45,740 nt of DNA from Trueperaceae bacterium (GTDB taxonomy: Bacteria > Deinococcota > Deinococci > Deinococcales > Trueperaceae), in the NCBI GenBank assembly GCA_020354625.1, contig CP070651.1:3939847-3985586 (forward strand), in the 5' to 3' direction. Position 1 is the stretch's first letter; each line of letters starts with the position of its first letter. Below the pieces are notes generated by a model. The model had not been told where the DNA came from. It searched no databases and worked only from the letters and a program-made list of their open reading frames with translations. Both the position numbers and the translations under genes were made by a program. Positions 26,966 to 34,586 of the stretch are shown here, one piece after another.

Positions 26966-27789
26966 ACCTCTGCGTGTACCGTGTGATCTACCGCCAGAAC
27001 ACCCCCTTCAGGAACCTCGTGCCACGACTCGTGCGTGATCGGCTCAGATGCTAGCACCACAGCACGATAGTCGACACCTGGCTGGTGATGCACATGGGGG
27101 ATTCCACAGATCTCGCAATCGTGGATGCCTTCACGGACAAGCCAGTAAAGGCTATGCCTGAAACGCGTGGCCACCAGGATGCTTCCGTCTGTCAACAGGA
27201 AGTTGAGCTTTGCCGGATTCTCGGCTCCGGCCCGGTCGTTTAAGTCGTCCAAGTAAGCGACTGCCTCCCGCAGGACTTCGACCAACAGCTCAAGACGGGC
27301 ACCGGTCCCGTTCGGATCGAGGCCTGCCGCAGACATCCGGCTGAGCAACCAGTAAAAGACGAGCTCGCTGTCGGTCGTACCCCGCCTCTGATCGAGCAGG
27401 TCCTCCTCGGTCTGCTGCTCGAGCGTGGTCCGAATCCGTTCAAAAGCGGTGACGGTACCGTTGTGAGCAAACGTCCAATTTCGATAGCAAAACGGATGGG
27501 TATTCGCCTGCGAGTTACTACCTACCGTAGCCCTACGAACGTGCGCGACCACCGTCTCGGCGTAGACCCTTTCGGCCGTTACGCTAAAATGCAGATCTTC
27601 ATGCGCAGCAGTGTCCCGTCGTTCGATCGTGGCACGTGGTCCTTCGTAGAACCCGATGCCCCAACCGTCGGGGTGAGATACGCCTCGCAAATCCGCCTGA
27701 CTCTGAGCCATGAGAGCATTTTGGGCGTATACGAGGGTACATTCGACCTTGGTCGGCTCGTTGGCACGCAACCCGTAGAGACGGCACAT
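26956..27789 (-). CDS. Class II glutamine amidotransferase (YafJ/EgtC-type)
   Basis: A 277-residue N-terminal-nucleophile amidohydrolase. Cys2 of MCRLYGL is the nucleophile after Met removal; other signatures are HPDGWGIGFY, VAHVRRATVG, NTHPF, and the oxyanion-hole FAHNGT. It releases ammonia from glutamine or cleaves a gamma-glutamyl amide, as EgtC does in ergothioneine synthesis, but no egtB/D genes are seen here. The ATP-grasp-like gene next door is convergent, so any functional tie is by location only. Confidence 0.88.
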   Translation of the reverse strand: MCRLYGLRANEPTKVECTLVYAQNALMAQSQADLRGVSHPDGWGIGFYEGPRATIERRDTAAHEDLHFSVTAERVYAETVVAHVRRATVGSNSQANTHPFCYRNWTFAHNGTVTAFERIRTTLEQQTEEDLLDQRRGTTDSELVFYWLLSRMSAAGLDPNGTGARLELLVEVLREAVAYLDDLNDRAGAENPAKLNFLLTDGSILVATRFRHSLYWLVREGIHDCEICGIPHVHHQPGVDYRAVVLASEPITHESWHEVPEGGVLAVDHTVHAEVYP

Positions 27790-27807
27790 CGTTAGCTCAC
27801 CACCACG

Positions 27808-28323
27808 CTAGTTCCCACCCGTACCGTTCGCTCTATCGTGTCGACCAGAGGGAGGGCGACGCTCGGGCAGCGTACTCCAATGGATCTCACTGCCCTGCAG
27901 CTCCTGCAGTTTTCGGAGCAGTGTGGCCGTTTCATCGGCCGGGAGGGCATCGAGATGGCTGAGAAGCGTTCCACAACTAAAGGCGTGCTGTAAGGTCGTC
28001 TCGAGGTCGCGGATGAGCGTTTCGATCTCTCCGGCAAGCTCACCCCTCTGACCGTGCGCCAGAATCGATCTGATGGCACGCTGGCCCAGTGCATGTTCGG
28101 CGTAGAGCTGATCGACAAACTCTCGACCCAGGATCTTTTCGACTTCGGGATAGAAAACCTCCTCCTCGAACTGCATGTGCGGACCCACAGCCTCGTCTAG
28201 CTCCGAGGCCAAACGGAACGCCCGTTCGGTATCGCCTGCACGGAGCGCCCGAAGGATGGCCGATAAACCTCGGGTCAACTGCTTGTGATCGGTCAGAAAC
28301 GCGTCGTGTAGCGACGTCGTCAT
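27808..28323 (-). CDS. Hemerythrin-like HHE domain protein
   Basis: A 171-residue four-helix-bundle protein with the di-iron ligand pattern: His13 (TDHKQL), His49 and Glu53 (PHMQFEEEVFYP), His77 (EHALGQ), and a further His near residue 113 and 121. Such proteins bind O2 or NO or store iron. GGAGGAGG is well placed before ATG 28323; a longer frame to 28383 lacks support. It lies upstream of and in the same direction as the amidotransferase (18-nt gap), so they may form an operon. Confidence 0.85.
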   Translation of the reverse strand: MTTSLHDAFLTDHKQLTRGLSAILRALRAGDTERAFRLASELDEAVGPHMQFEEEVFYPEVEKILGREFVDQLYAEHALGQRAIRSILAHGQRGELAGEIETLIRDLETTLQHAFSCGTLLSHLDALPADETATLLRKLQELQGSEIHWSTLPERRPPSGRHDRANGTGGN

Positions 28324-28475
28324 CGAATATACCTCCTCCGCCAGCGCATGGGGAGCAGATGCCTCCTCCCCGATCAGGCACACAAACCGTTATACACTAC
28401 CTAGCATACTCCCGCCACGGGCTAAAAGCGGCCCGTGGAATTGCACGATGTTTCGGACCGGCCAGCTTCCAAGCC

Positions 28476-29291
28476 ATGAATGACAGCACCTGTATCGGTT
28501 TCCTGAAGTGGGCTCTCCCCCGACTGCAAATGCGGTGGCAGGGCTTCCGAAAGGTACGCCGGACCGTCTGTAAAAGGCTACGGCGCCGCATGATCGAGCT
28601 CGAGCTGCCGACCACGGAAAGCTACCGCGCCTTCCTCGAAGCGAACCCGGCCGAATGGTCGATTCTCGACAAACTCTGCCGGGTAACCATCTCCCGATTC
28701 TATCGAGACGTCTCGGTCTTCGACTTCCTCGACCAGGAGGTGCTCCCACAGCTAGCAAAACGCGTGATCGATACCGGAGAGACACTCCGCTGTTGGAGTG
28801 CCGGTTGCGCTTCGGGTGAGGAACCCTATACGCTCGAGTTGATCTTCAAACACCGTCTCGATCCGAAATTCCCCCAGCTGAGACGCGAGATCTTGGCAAC
28901 GGATACAGATCCTCATCTGCTCGAACGGGCTCAGAAGGCATGCTATCCCACCGGCTGCCTCAAAAATCTCCCTGGTGAGCTTATGACGTCCTTTGTCAAA
29001 CGAGGAGGACAATGCTGCCTCGAACAGGCGCTGCGGTATGAGGTGACGTTCTCACAGCAAGACATCCGCACAGAGCTGCCTCGGGGACCCTTCCACCTCA
29101 TCTTGTGCCGCAACCTGGTACTAACCTACTTCAGTACTGCGCTGCAACAGCGGGTCTTGGCCGGTATCATCGAACGGTTGGCCCCTCAGGGTGTGCTCGT
29201 TTTCGGCAAAGGGGAAGCCCTACCCGAGAATGTGGGCGGTGTCGTTCCGTTGGAGGAGAGCTTGAACGTCTTCTTGAAACCTGGCCGCTGA
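28476..29291 (+). CDS. CheR-type SAM-dependent methyltransferase
   Basis: A 271-residue protein of the chemotaxis-receptor glutamate methyltransferase family. The N-terminal domain has WQGFRKVRRTVCKRLRRRM and ISRFYRDVSVFDFL; the catalytic domain has the SAM-binding WSAGCASGEEPYTLE, ATDTDPHLL, and LCRNLVLTYF. No receptor, CheB or other chemotaxis gene is in the window, so it may be an orphan that modifies another target. The open frame runs upstream to 28089, but that part is antisense to the hemerythrin gene; ATG 28476 matches the family start. No Shine-Dalgarno seen. Confidence 0.85.
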   Translation: MNDSTCIGFLKWALPRLQMRWQGFRKVRRTVCKRLRRRMIELELPTTESYRAFLEANPAEWSILDKLCRVTISRFYRDVSVFDFLDQEVLPQLAKRVIDTGETLRCWSAGCASGEEPYTLELIFKHRLDPKFPQLRREILATDTDPHLLERAQKACYPTGCLKNLPGELMTSFVKRGGQCCLEQALRYEVTFSQQDIRTELPRGPFHLILCRNLVLTYFSTALQQRVLAGIIERLAPQGVLVFGKGEALPENVGGVVPLEESLNVFLKPGR

Positions 29292-29347
29292 CCCGCCGGC
29301 AATAGCGCGACGATCCACACTAGGTAGAAGCCGGGATGCCTAGAAAC

Positions 29348-29364
29348 ACCTTAAAGTTTAAGGT
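29348..29364. promoter_or_regulatory. Palindromic operator candidate upstream of the Crp/Fnr gene
   Basis: ACCTTAAA G TTTAAGGT is a perfect 8-bp dyad with one central base. Its right end touches TATAAT (29364-29369), so a bound protein would sit in the spacer or over the -35 position. Half-site resembles MerR-family operators more than the Crp or Fnr consensus; autoregulation is another option. Confidence 0.5.
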
Positions 29365-29369
29365 ATAAT
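29364..29369 (+). promoter_or_regulatory. -10 box (TATAAT) of the Crp/Fnr gene
   Basis: A perfect TATAAT 6 nt before GTG 29376, consistent with a leaderless transcript. No good -35, as in activator-dependent promoters. Confidence 0.6.
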
Positions 29370-29375
29370 AGGGAG

Positions 29376-30053
29376 GTGAAGCCTGGATATCCCCATCCTC
29401 TCAACCGTGATCCCGAGGCCGTGGCGATCGTTCCTGCTGCACTGGCCTTCCCAACCAGAACCCTGGTGATGGGGGAGGTACTCTATCAGGAGGCGCGAGA
29501 AGCCAGTTTCCTCTACCTGATCGAACGTGGCATCGTCAAAGCCGTCGTGCCGACCGCGGTCGGGCGGGAGCGGATCGCAGATCTGCTCGGTCCCGGTGAT
29601 GTGCTCGGGGTGGCAGCGCTCGATGGGGGCCGTCACCCGGAGACGATCACCGCTGTGCAGGAGACGACCGTCATCCCCATCGATCCGCACTACGCCATGA
29701 AAAACCAGAAACTAAGCAGCCATATTCTCCACAATCTCGCAAGCCAACTGAGGCGAGGTCGCGAAGCGATCGACAACGCCGAACTCCCTGTCGGCGCCCG
29801 CCTCGCCCGGGTGCTGTTCCAACTCGGAGAACGTTTTGGTCAAGAGCTCGGCATGGAACCTGGGGTCAGCCTACCCCTCCAGATGACCCACGAAGATCTC
29901 GCCTCGCTGGTGGGCAGCTCACGCGTAACCGTTACCCGAATCATGGGCGAGCTGCGCCAAGAGGGTGCTCTCGCCGGGAGCCGCGGCAACTATGTTGCAC
30001 ACCTGAGCCGCCTGCAAATGGCCTCAGACCAGTATGTGATGCAAGGTCTCTAG
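29376..30053 (+). CDS. Crp/Fnr-family transcriptional regulator
   Basis: A 225-residue regulator with an N-terminal cyclic-nucleotide-type beta roll (VLYQEAREASFLYLIERGIVK, LGPGDVLG) and a C-terminal winged helix whose recognition helix is in MTHEDLASLVGSSRVTVTR. There is no N-terminal Cys cluster, so it is not an iron-sulfur FNR. Its ligand is unknown; cAMP-contacting residues are not evident. The neighbouring hemerythrin and radical SAM genes suggest redox or respiratory control, by inference only. The GTG start follows TATAAT by 6 nt. Confidence 0.9.
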   Translation: MKPGYPHPLNRDPEAVAIVPAALAFPTRTLVMGEVLYQEAREASFLYLIERGIVKAVVPTAVGRERIADLLGPGDVLGVAALDGGRHPETITAVQETTVIPIDPHYAMKNQKLSSHILHNLASQLRRGREAIDNAELPVGARLARVLFQLGERFGQELGMEPGVSLPLQMTHEDLASLVGSSRVTVTRIMGELRQEGALAGSRGNYVAHLSRLQMASDQYVMQGL

Positions 30054-30074
30054 AGCAGAGGCCGGAGGAGTGCC

Positions 30075-31187
30075 ATGAACGCTGGCAGAGAACGCGAGCA
30101 GCTCGGACCGGGAGTTGTACGGGGAGACTGGTGGCAACCGTTGCCTGATGGCCGCATCCAGTGCAACCTGTGTCCGAGGCTGTGCAAGCTCCGCGAAGGC
30201 CAGCACGGGTTCTGCTTCATCCGCCGAGCGGAGAAGGGCGGGATGGCACTGAGCAGCTACGGGCGTGCTTCTGGTTTTTGTATCGATCCCATCGAGAAAA
30301 AACCCCTCAACCACTTCTACCCGGGAACCGGTGTTCTCTCCTTCGGTACGGCCGGTTGCAATCTCGGTTGTCGTTACTGCCAAAATTGGGACATCTCGAA
30401 AGCACGTCGATTCGACAGACTCGGTGACTGGGCATCACCGGAAACCGTGGCTCAAGCTGCCGCGCGGACGGGCTGCCGGAGCCTCGCATTTACCTATAAC
30501 GATCCGGTGATCTTCGCTGAATACGCCATCGACTGCGCCCTCGCCGCCAGAGAAAATGGGGTCAAGACGGTCGCTGTGACCGCCGGCTATATCAACCCAG
30601 AAGCACGGGCCGATTTCTTCGAGCACATCGACGCTGCCAACGTCGATCTAAAGGCGTTTACAGAATCGTTTTACAGCCGCGTTTGCCTGGCCCATCTACA
30701 ACCGGTCCTCGATACGCTGCAATGGCTTGTACAGGAGACCGAGGTCCACCTCGAGATCACCACCTTGCTGATACCTGGCTACAACGATTCCGAGGGTGAA
30801 GTAGCGCAACTCTGCGACTGGCTCGCAGAACATCTGGGCCCGGAGGTACCGCTCCATCTCACAGCGTTCCACCCCGACTACAAGATGCTCGACACCCCAC
30901 CCACGCCGGCTCAGACCCTCAGACGAGCGCGGCGGCAAGCGCTCGAAGCGGGTCTCTACTATGTCTACACAGGCAACGTACACGACAGCGTGGGGCAATC
31001 CACCTACTGCCCCAACTGTCGCGCCCGGATCATCGAGCGAAACTGGTACCAGCTCGGCCGATGGCAGTTAGATCCCGAAGGCTGCTGTGCCTTCTGTCAT
31101 ACTCCGATCCGTGGACATTTCGATACCATACCGGGTACGTGGGGCGCGGCCCCGCAACCGATCTCGCTGCAAGGGCCCTCCCCCTAA
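30075..31187 (+). CDS. amrS: AmmeMemoRadiSam system radical SAM enzyme
   Basis: A 370-residue radical SAM protein. The [4Fe-4S] motif is GCNLGCRYCQNWDISK, preceded by an N-terminal CNLCPRLCKLREGQHGFC cluster typical of AmrS and pyruvate formate-lyase activase relatives. The C-terminus has two further Cys pairs (YCPNCRARI, CCAFCHTPI), likely a zinc ribbon or another cluster. The other two partners of the system (AMMECR1 and Memo) are not in the window. GGAGG precedes ATG 30075; it follows the Crp/Fnr gene by 21 nt and is likely co-transcribed. Confidence 0.9.
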   Translation: MNAGREREQLGPGVVRGDWWQPLPDGRIQCNLCPRLCKLREGQHGFCFIRRAEKGGMALSSYGRASGFCIDPIEKKPLNHFYPGTGVLSFGTAGCNLGCRYCQNWDISKARRFDRLGDWASPETVAQAAARTGCRSLAFTYNDPVIFAEYAIDCALAARENGVKTVAVTAGYINPEARADFFEHIDAANVDLKAFTESFYSRVCLAHLQPVLDTLQWLVQETEVHLEITTLLIPGYNDSEGEVAQLCDWLAEHLGPEVPLHLTAFHPDYKMLDTPPTPAQTLRRARRQALEAGLYYVYTGNVHDSVGQSTYCPNCRARIIERNWYQLGRWQLDPEGCCAFCHTPIRGHFDTIPGTWGAAPQPISLQGPSP

Positions 31188-31323
31188 CGGTCGCTGCAGG
31201 CAACGCACCTGACCGATCGATCCAACCGATCACCGTCTCTTTCACCTGCCCATATCGCTGATCCCGATTCGACCAACCCCAGAATAGAAAAGAGCGTCGA
31301 GGAGATCGGCCGGTCACAGACGA

Positions 31324-31740
31324 CTACACTCCGGCCAATACCTCGGCTGCAGCCGGAAAGTCCTCATCTTTGACATAGATCAGGTAGCCGTAGCGACCCG
31401 ACCCATCTGTTACGCCTGTCGAGGCGTAGACGTTGATGTCGGCATCGAAAAGCTTGCGGTGTATACCAGTGAGTGCTCCTAGTTGGTCGTCCCCTTGAAT
31501 CAAAAGTGCATGCTGTGGGCCGATCAGGTTCAATTCAAACTTCGCTGCAGCACGTTCGAGATCTTCGGCCGTCTCCGGAAAGATGGTCAGCTGAGTGTGC
31601 CTAGGCCCCATAGGCACCGCACTGAAAGCGAGGAGGTTGATCTCGGCCGACGCAAGCTTGGCAAGCAAAGCGTAAGCCTCTCCCGGTTTATCCTCGACCG
31701 TGGTATAGAAGTATTCCACCGTACGAATCTTGGCGGTCAT
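31324..31740 (-). CDS. Tandem ACT-domain protein
   Basis: A 138-residue protein made of two ACT-like folds: VEDKPGEAYALLAKLASAEINLLAFSAVP in the first, and DDQLGALTGIHRKLFDADINVYASTGV in the second. ACT domains bind small ligands, usually amino acids, and regulate enzymes. It follows the Glu/Leu-type dehydrogenase on the same strand (130-nt gap), so it may sense an amino acid in that pathway. TAGGAGGTAT precedes ATG 31740; a frame to 31848 is unsupported. Confidence 0.85.
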   Translation of the reverse strand: MTAKIRTVEYFYTTVEDKPGEAYALLAKLASAEINLLAFSAVPMGPRHTQLTIFPETAEDLERAAAKFELNLIGPQHALLIQGDDQLGALTGIHRKLFDADINVYASTGVTDGSGRYGYLIYVKDEDFPAAAEVLAGV

Positions 31741-31870
31741 GATACCTCCTAAGGCATCGCCTTGTTTCCAAGACCAGCTGCGCGTACCCGAGCTGCTACA
31801 GAACCGTCGAGTCTGCGAGCCCTCGAAGCAACGAGGCCGAAAGCGCACCCACCTTCATATACGATCCAGT

Positions 31871-33022
31871 TCATAGGGGCAAGTACACCGAGTCGCTGTT
31901 CAAGGCACGGACCACCGGCCTCCCCCGCAGAGCCATAGCCTCTTCGACCCGTTCTTGAGCCATCTCGACGCCCACTTCCCGCGGCCGCCTAGCTCCCTTT
32001 TTGCTCCGTTCCAATACCTCGATCGTGTTGGCACGAATCTTCTCTCTAATAACCTCTTTGGCCTCCCTCCAAGTGCCGCCGCGTACCTCCAAAGAGGCAC
32101 AGATCACTCCTCCTGCGTTGGCGAGAAAGTCGGGCACGTTCAGTATGCTGTGCTCGTACATCCAAATTTCCGCAGCCGCTGTGGCTGGAATATTGGCGGC
32201 TTGAACGACGAGGCGAGCTTTGAGCTTCTCCACATTGTCAGCTCTCAGCACATCTGGGCGAGCAGCAGGGATCCAGATTTCGCAATCGACGCCGACGAGT
32301 TCGTCAGGGTCGAGGGCTCGCCCCCCCGAGAAGCGACCGACCGAGGCCCCCGATAACTTGTGATCGATCAGCGCCTCGACATCGAGCCCGGCCGGGGCAA
32401 AGAGCGCCCCGCGGCTATCCGCGACGGCGACGAGGCTTACACCCCGCTCGGCGAGCAGGCGTGCAACATGCCGACCCACCGCCCCAAATCCCTGTAGGAC
32501 GAACCGACTCCCTTCAAGCGTCAAGCCGGCAGCAGGGGCCGCCACCTCGGCTGCAACCGCGATGCCCAACCCCGTCGCTCCAACCTCATCGAGCGGAATC
32601 CCACCCATCACAGCCGGCAAACCGGCGGCGCGCCCCATTTCATCTTTGATCCAGGCCATACACGCTTCATCGGTCCCCATGTCTGGTCCAGGAATGTACT
32701 CTTCAAGATGACGAATCATCTTGGCGAAGGTACGCAACAACACCTCCTTGTCACCGATCTCCATCTTGGCATCGGCCAAGATGCCCGATTTGGCACCACC
32801 ATGGGGTAGGCCTGCCAACGCATTTTTCAGGGTCATAGCGCGGGCGAGCCGGAATACCTCGAGTACGGTTACATCGGGTGCGATCCGTACTCCACCGATA
32901 GCTGGACCCGCAGCCACATTATCTACCACCACGATCGCTTCAAGCCCTACCTGCGGCTGACGAAGGAGAAGAATCTTCTCTGGGCCCAGATGATCTCCAA
33001 TGCCTCTGATCTCGAGATCCAT
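31871..33022 (-). CDS. Glu/Leu/Phe/Val-type amino acid dehydrogenase
   Basis: A 383-residue NAD(P)-dependent dehydrogenase that deaminates an L-amino acid to its 2-oxo acid. The substrate domain carries LPHGGAKSGI with the catalytic Lys, and PGPDMGTDEACMAW; the Rossmann domain has LQGFGAVGRHVARLLAE and VVQAANIPAT, and NAGGVI follows. It is shorter than standard glutamate dehydrogenase (about 410-450), between it and leucine dehydrogenase, so substrate is undecided. GGAGGTGAG precedes ATG 33022. Confidence 0.9.
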   Translation of the reverse strand: MDLEIRGIGDHLGPEKILLLRQPQVGLEAIVVVDNVAAGPAIGGVRIAPDVTVLEVFRLARAMTLKNALAGLPHGGAKSGILADAKMEIGDKEVLLRTFAKMIRHLEEYIPGPDMGTDEACMAWIKDEMGRAAGLPAVMGGIPLDEVGATGLGIAVAAEVAAPAAGLTLEGSRFVLQGFGAVGRHVARLLAERGVSLVAVADSRGALFAPAGLDVEALIDHKLSGASVGRFSGGRALDPDELVGVDCEIWIPAARPDVLRADNVEKLKARLVVQAANIPATAAAEIWMYEHSILNVPDFLANAGGVICASLEVRGGTWREAKEVIREKIRANTIEVLERSKKGARRPREVGVEMAQERVEEAMALRGRPVVRALNSDSVYLPL

Positions 33023-33119
33023 CGCTCACCTCCACGAACGGTCACGTTCGAAAACCTACCGTCAGCAATCACGAATGGAAACCTCATCGGTCGAGTCCCC
33101 AATGAAAAGGATGTGACAC

Positions 33120-34445
33120 TCACTCTCCTTTGAGCACGAGCACCGGTCGCAAGCGACCGACGACCCGTGCGATACCCGGCTCGACAACAGCTTGAATGAC
33201 CTCATCGACATCTTTGTAGGCCGCGTATGACTCATCGAGTGGTACATGACGGAAGCTGCCCATCACCCCTTGTCGATCGAACTGTCGATCGACGATCTTC
33301 TGATCCAATTCTCTCTTTGCCTGACTGCGACTCAACAGCCGACCAGCACCGTGCGGAACCGACTCACCATAGAGGTGAGCATTTGGCCCGGGCTCGAGAA
33401 CATAGGACAGCGTCGACATACTGCCCGGGATGAGTAGGGGGATCCCCTGATTGTCATAGGCGGGGGTTGCACCCTTGCGCTGCCAGAACCTTCCACCTCT
33501 ACGCTCGATAAAATTATGGGGAATGTGTCCCAGAAATTCATAGGTTTCGACACCCAAGTGCTTACAGAGGACCCGAGAAGCTGCATCTTGAACCTTGAGG
33601 TGATTGAACGTGGTGTACTCCAGCATAGCCTGCTGGAACATGAAATAGAGTTTGCCTAGACGCGTGTCGGCAGGGACGAAGAGGAGTTCATCCCACCCCC
33701 ACGCACGACCGCTCCGCTCGCTCAAATCCTCGCGGACCAGCTCGAAAAACATCTCGGACCCGACTGCTCCCAGACCGCGAGAGCCAAAATGCGCCATCAC
33801 GTAAAGAGCGCCATCCTCACCCACTTGGACTTCCAAGAAGTGGTTGCCCCCACCGATGGAACCGATCTGTTCAAGCAGGCGTCTCGTAACGAGCGTACGC
33901 ATCAACTCCTCAAACTCACCAAAGATCCCTGTAGCGGTTGCGTATAGGGGAGGGTGAGCACTTACCCACGTCCTAGGCGCTCTACGCATCCCTGAAACGA
34001 TCTCCATGAGCTCATCGAAATCGAGGGGGACGTGTCGGTATGTCACCCGCCCCCGTCCACGACGTCGCGTCACGGAGATAGTCTCTTCAAGCTCGTCGAT
34101 GATAGCCCGACGAGAGGGTTTATCGAGGCGATCGAAACCACTCGTAGTGATCTTGGAAAGGGAGACGGAGCAAGCCGGGTCCGGGCCGACCGTATCTGGG
34201 TAGAGGTGAGTCGGTGACACCGCAGTAAAGCCGATCGGCACGGCGTAGCCGGTATGAACGTCAGGGGTGAGGATGACTCGCTCCAAACCCGGTAAATGCA
34301 GCGCTTGCTCGAGCTGCTCGAGCGCCCCCTCTTCGAGATCTCTAAAGAGCCGCTCCGTCAAGATCATGGTGAGGTTCACCCCGCAATAGCACCCTCGATA
34401 GATCCCATCCCGACACTGCGTGACCTCAAAAGCTCGTTGCGACAT
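33120..34445 (-). CDS. RtcB-family RNA ligase, divergent second copy
   Basis: A 441-residue RtcB paralogue with low similarity to the copy at 19242. Catalytic positions are kept: TPDVHTGYAVPIGF, VGPDPACSVS (metal Asp and Cys), IGGGNHFLEV, HFGSRGLG, HIPHNFIERR, and PHGAGRLLSRSQAKR with the guanylylated His. In the main RtcB the residue before that His is Cys and here it is Pro. No archease gene is beside it, so it may work without one or on different RNA ends. ATG 34445 has GAGAGG upstream; GTG 34451 is also in frame. Confidence 0.88.
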   Translation of the reverse strand: MSQRAFEVTQCRDGIYRGCYCGVNLTMILTERLFRDLEEGALEQLEQALHLPGLERVILTPDVHTGYAVPIGFTAVSPTHLYPDTVGPDPACSVSLSKITTSGFDRLDKPSRRAIIDELEETISVTRRRGRGRVTYRHVPLDFDELMEIVSGMRRAPRTWVSAHPPLYATATGIFGEFEELMRTLVTRRLLEQIGSIGGGNHFLEVQVGEDGALYVMAHFGSRGLGAVGSEMFFELVREDLSERSGRAWGWDELLFVPADTRLGKLYFMFQQAMLEYTTFNHLKVQDAASRVLCKHLGVETYEFLGHIPHNFIERRGGRFWQRKGATPAYDNQGIPLLIPGSMSTLSYVLEPGPNAHLYGESVPHGAGRLLSRSQAKRELDQKIVDRQFDRQGVMGSFRHVPLDESYAAYKDVDEVIQAVVEPGIARVVGRLRPVLVLKGE

Positions 34446-34586
34446 GGTCACCTCTCTACCTCGCCCCGACAGCCACTCTCTTGGGGATGCTCAACTGCTT
34501 AAGACCTTGTCCGCTCTACCCTCTTCCCCTTAGCGACGAACACACCTTGCTCGCTCACACTCGTTCCCGACCGGTGCGAGATGGCA

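Noticed and set aside
28089-28475. N-terminal 129-residue extension of the CheR frame
   Set aside because: It is antisense to the hemerythrin gene, Arg/Pro-rich, and family proteins begin at about 28476.
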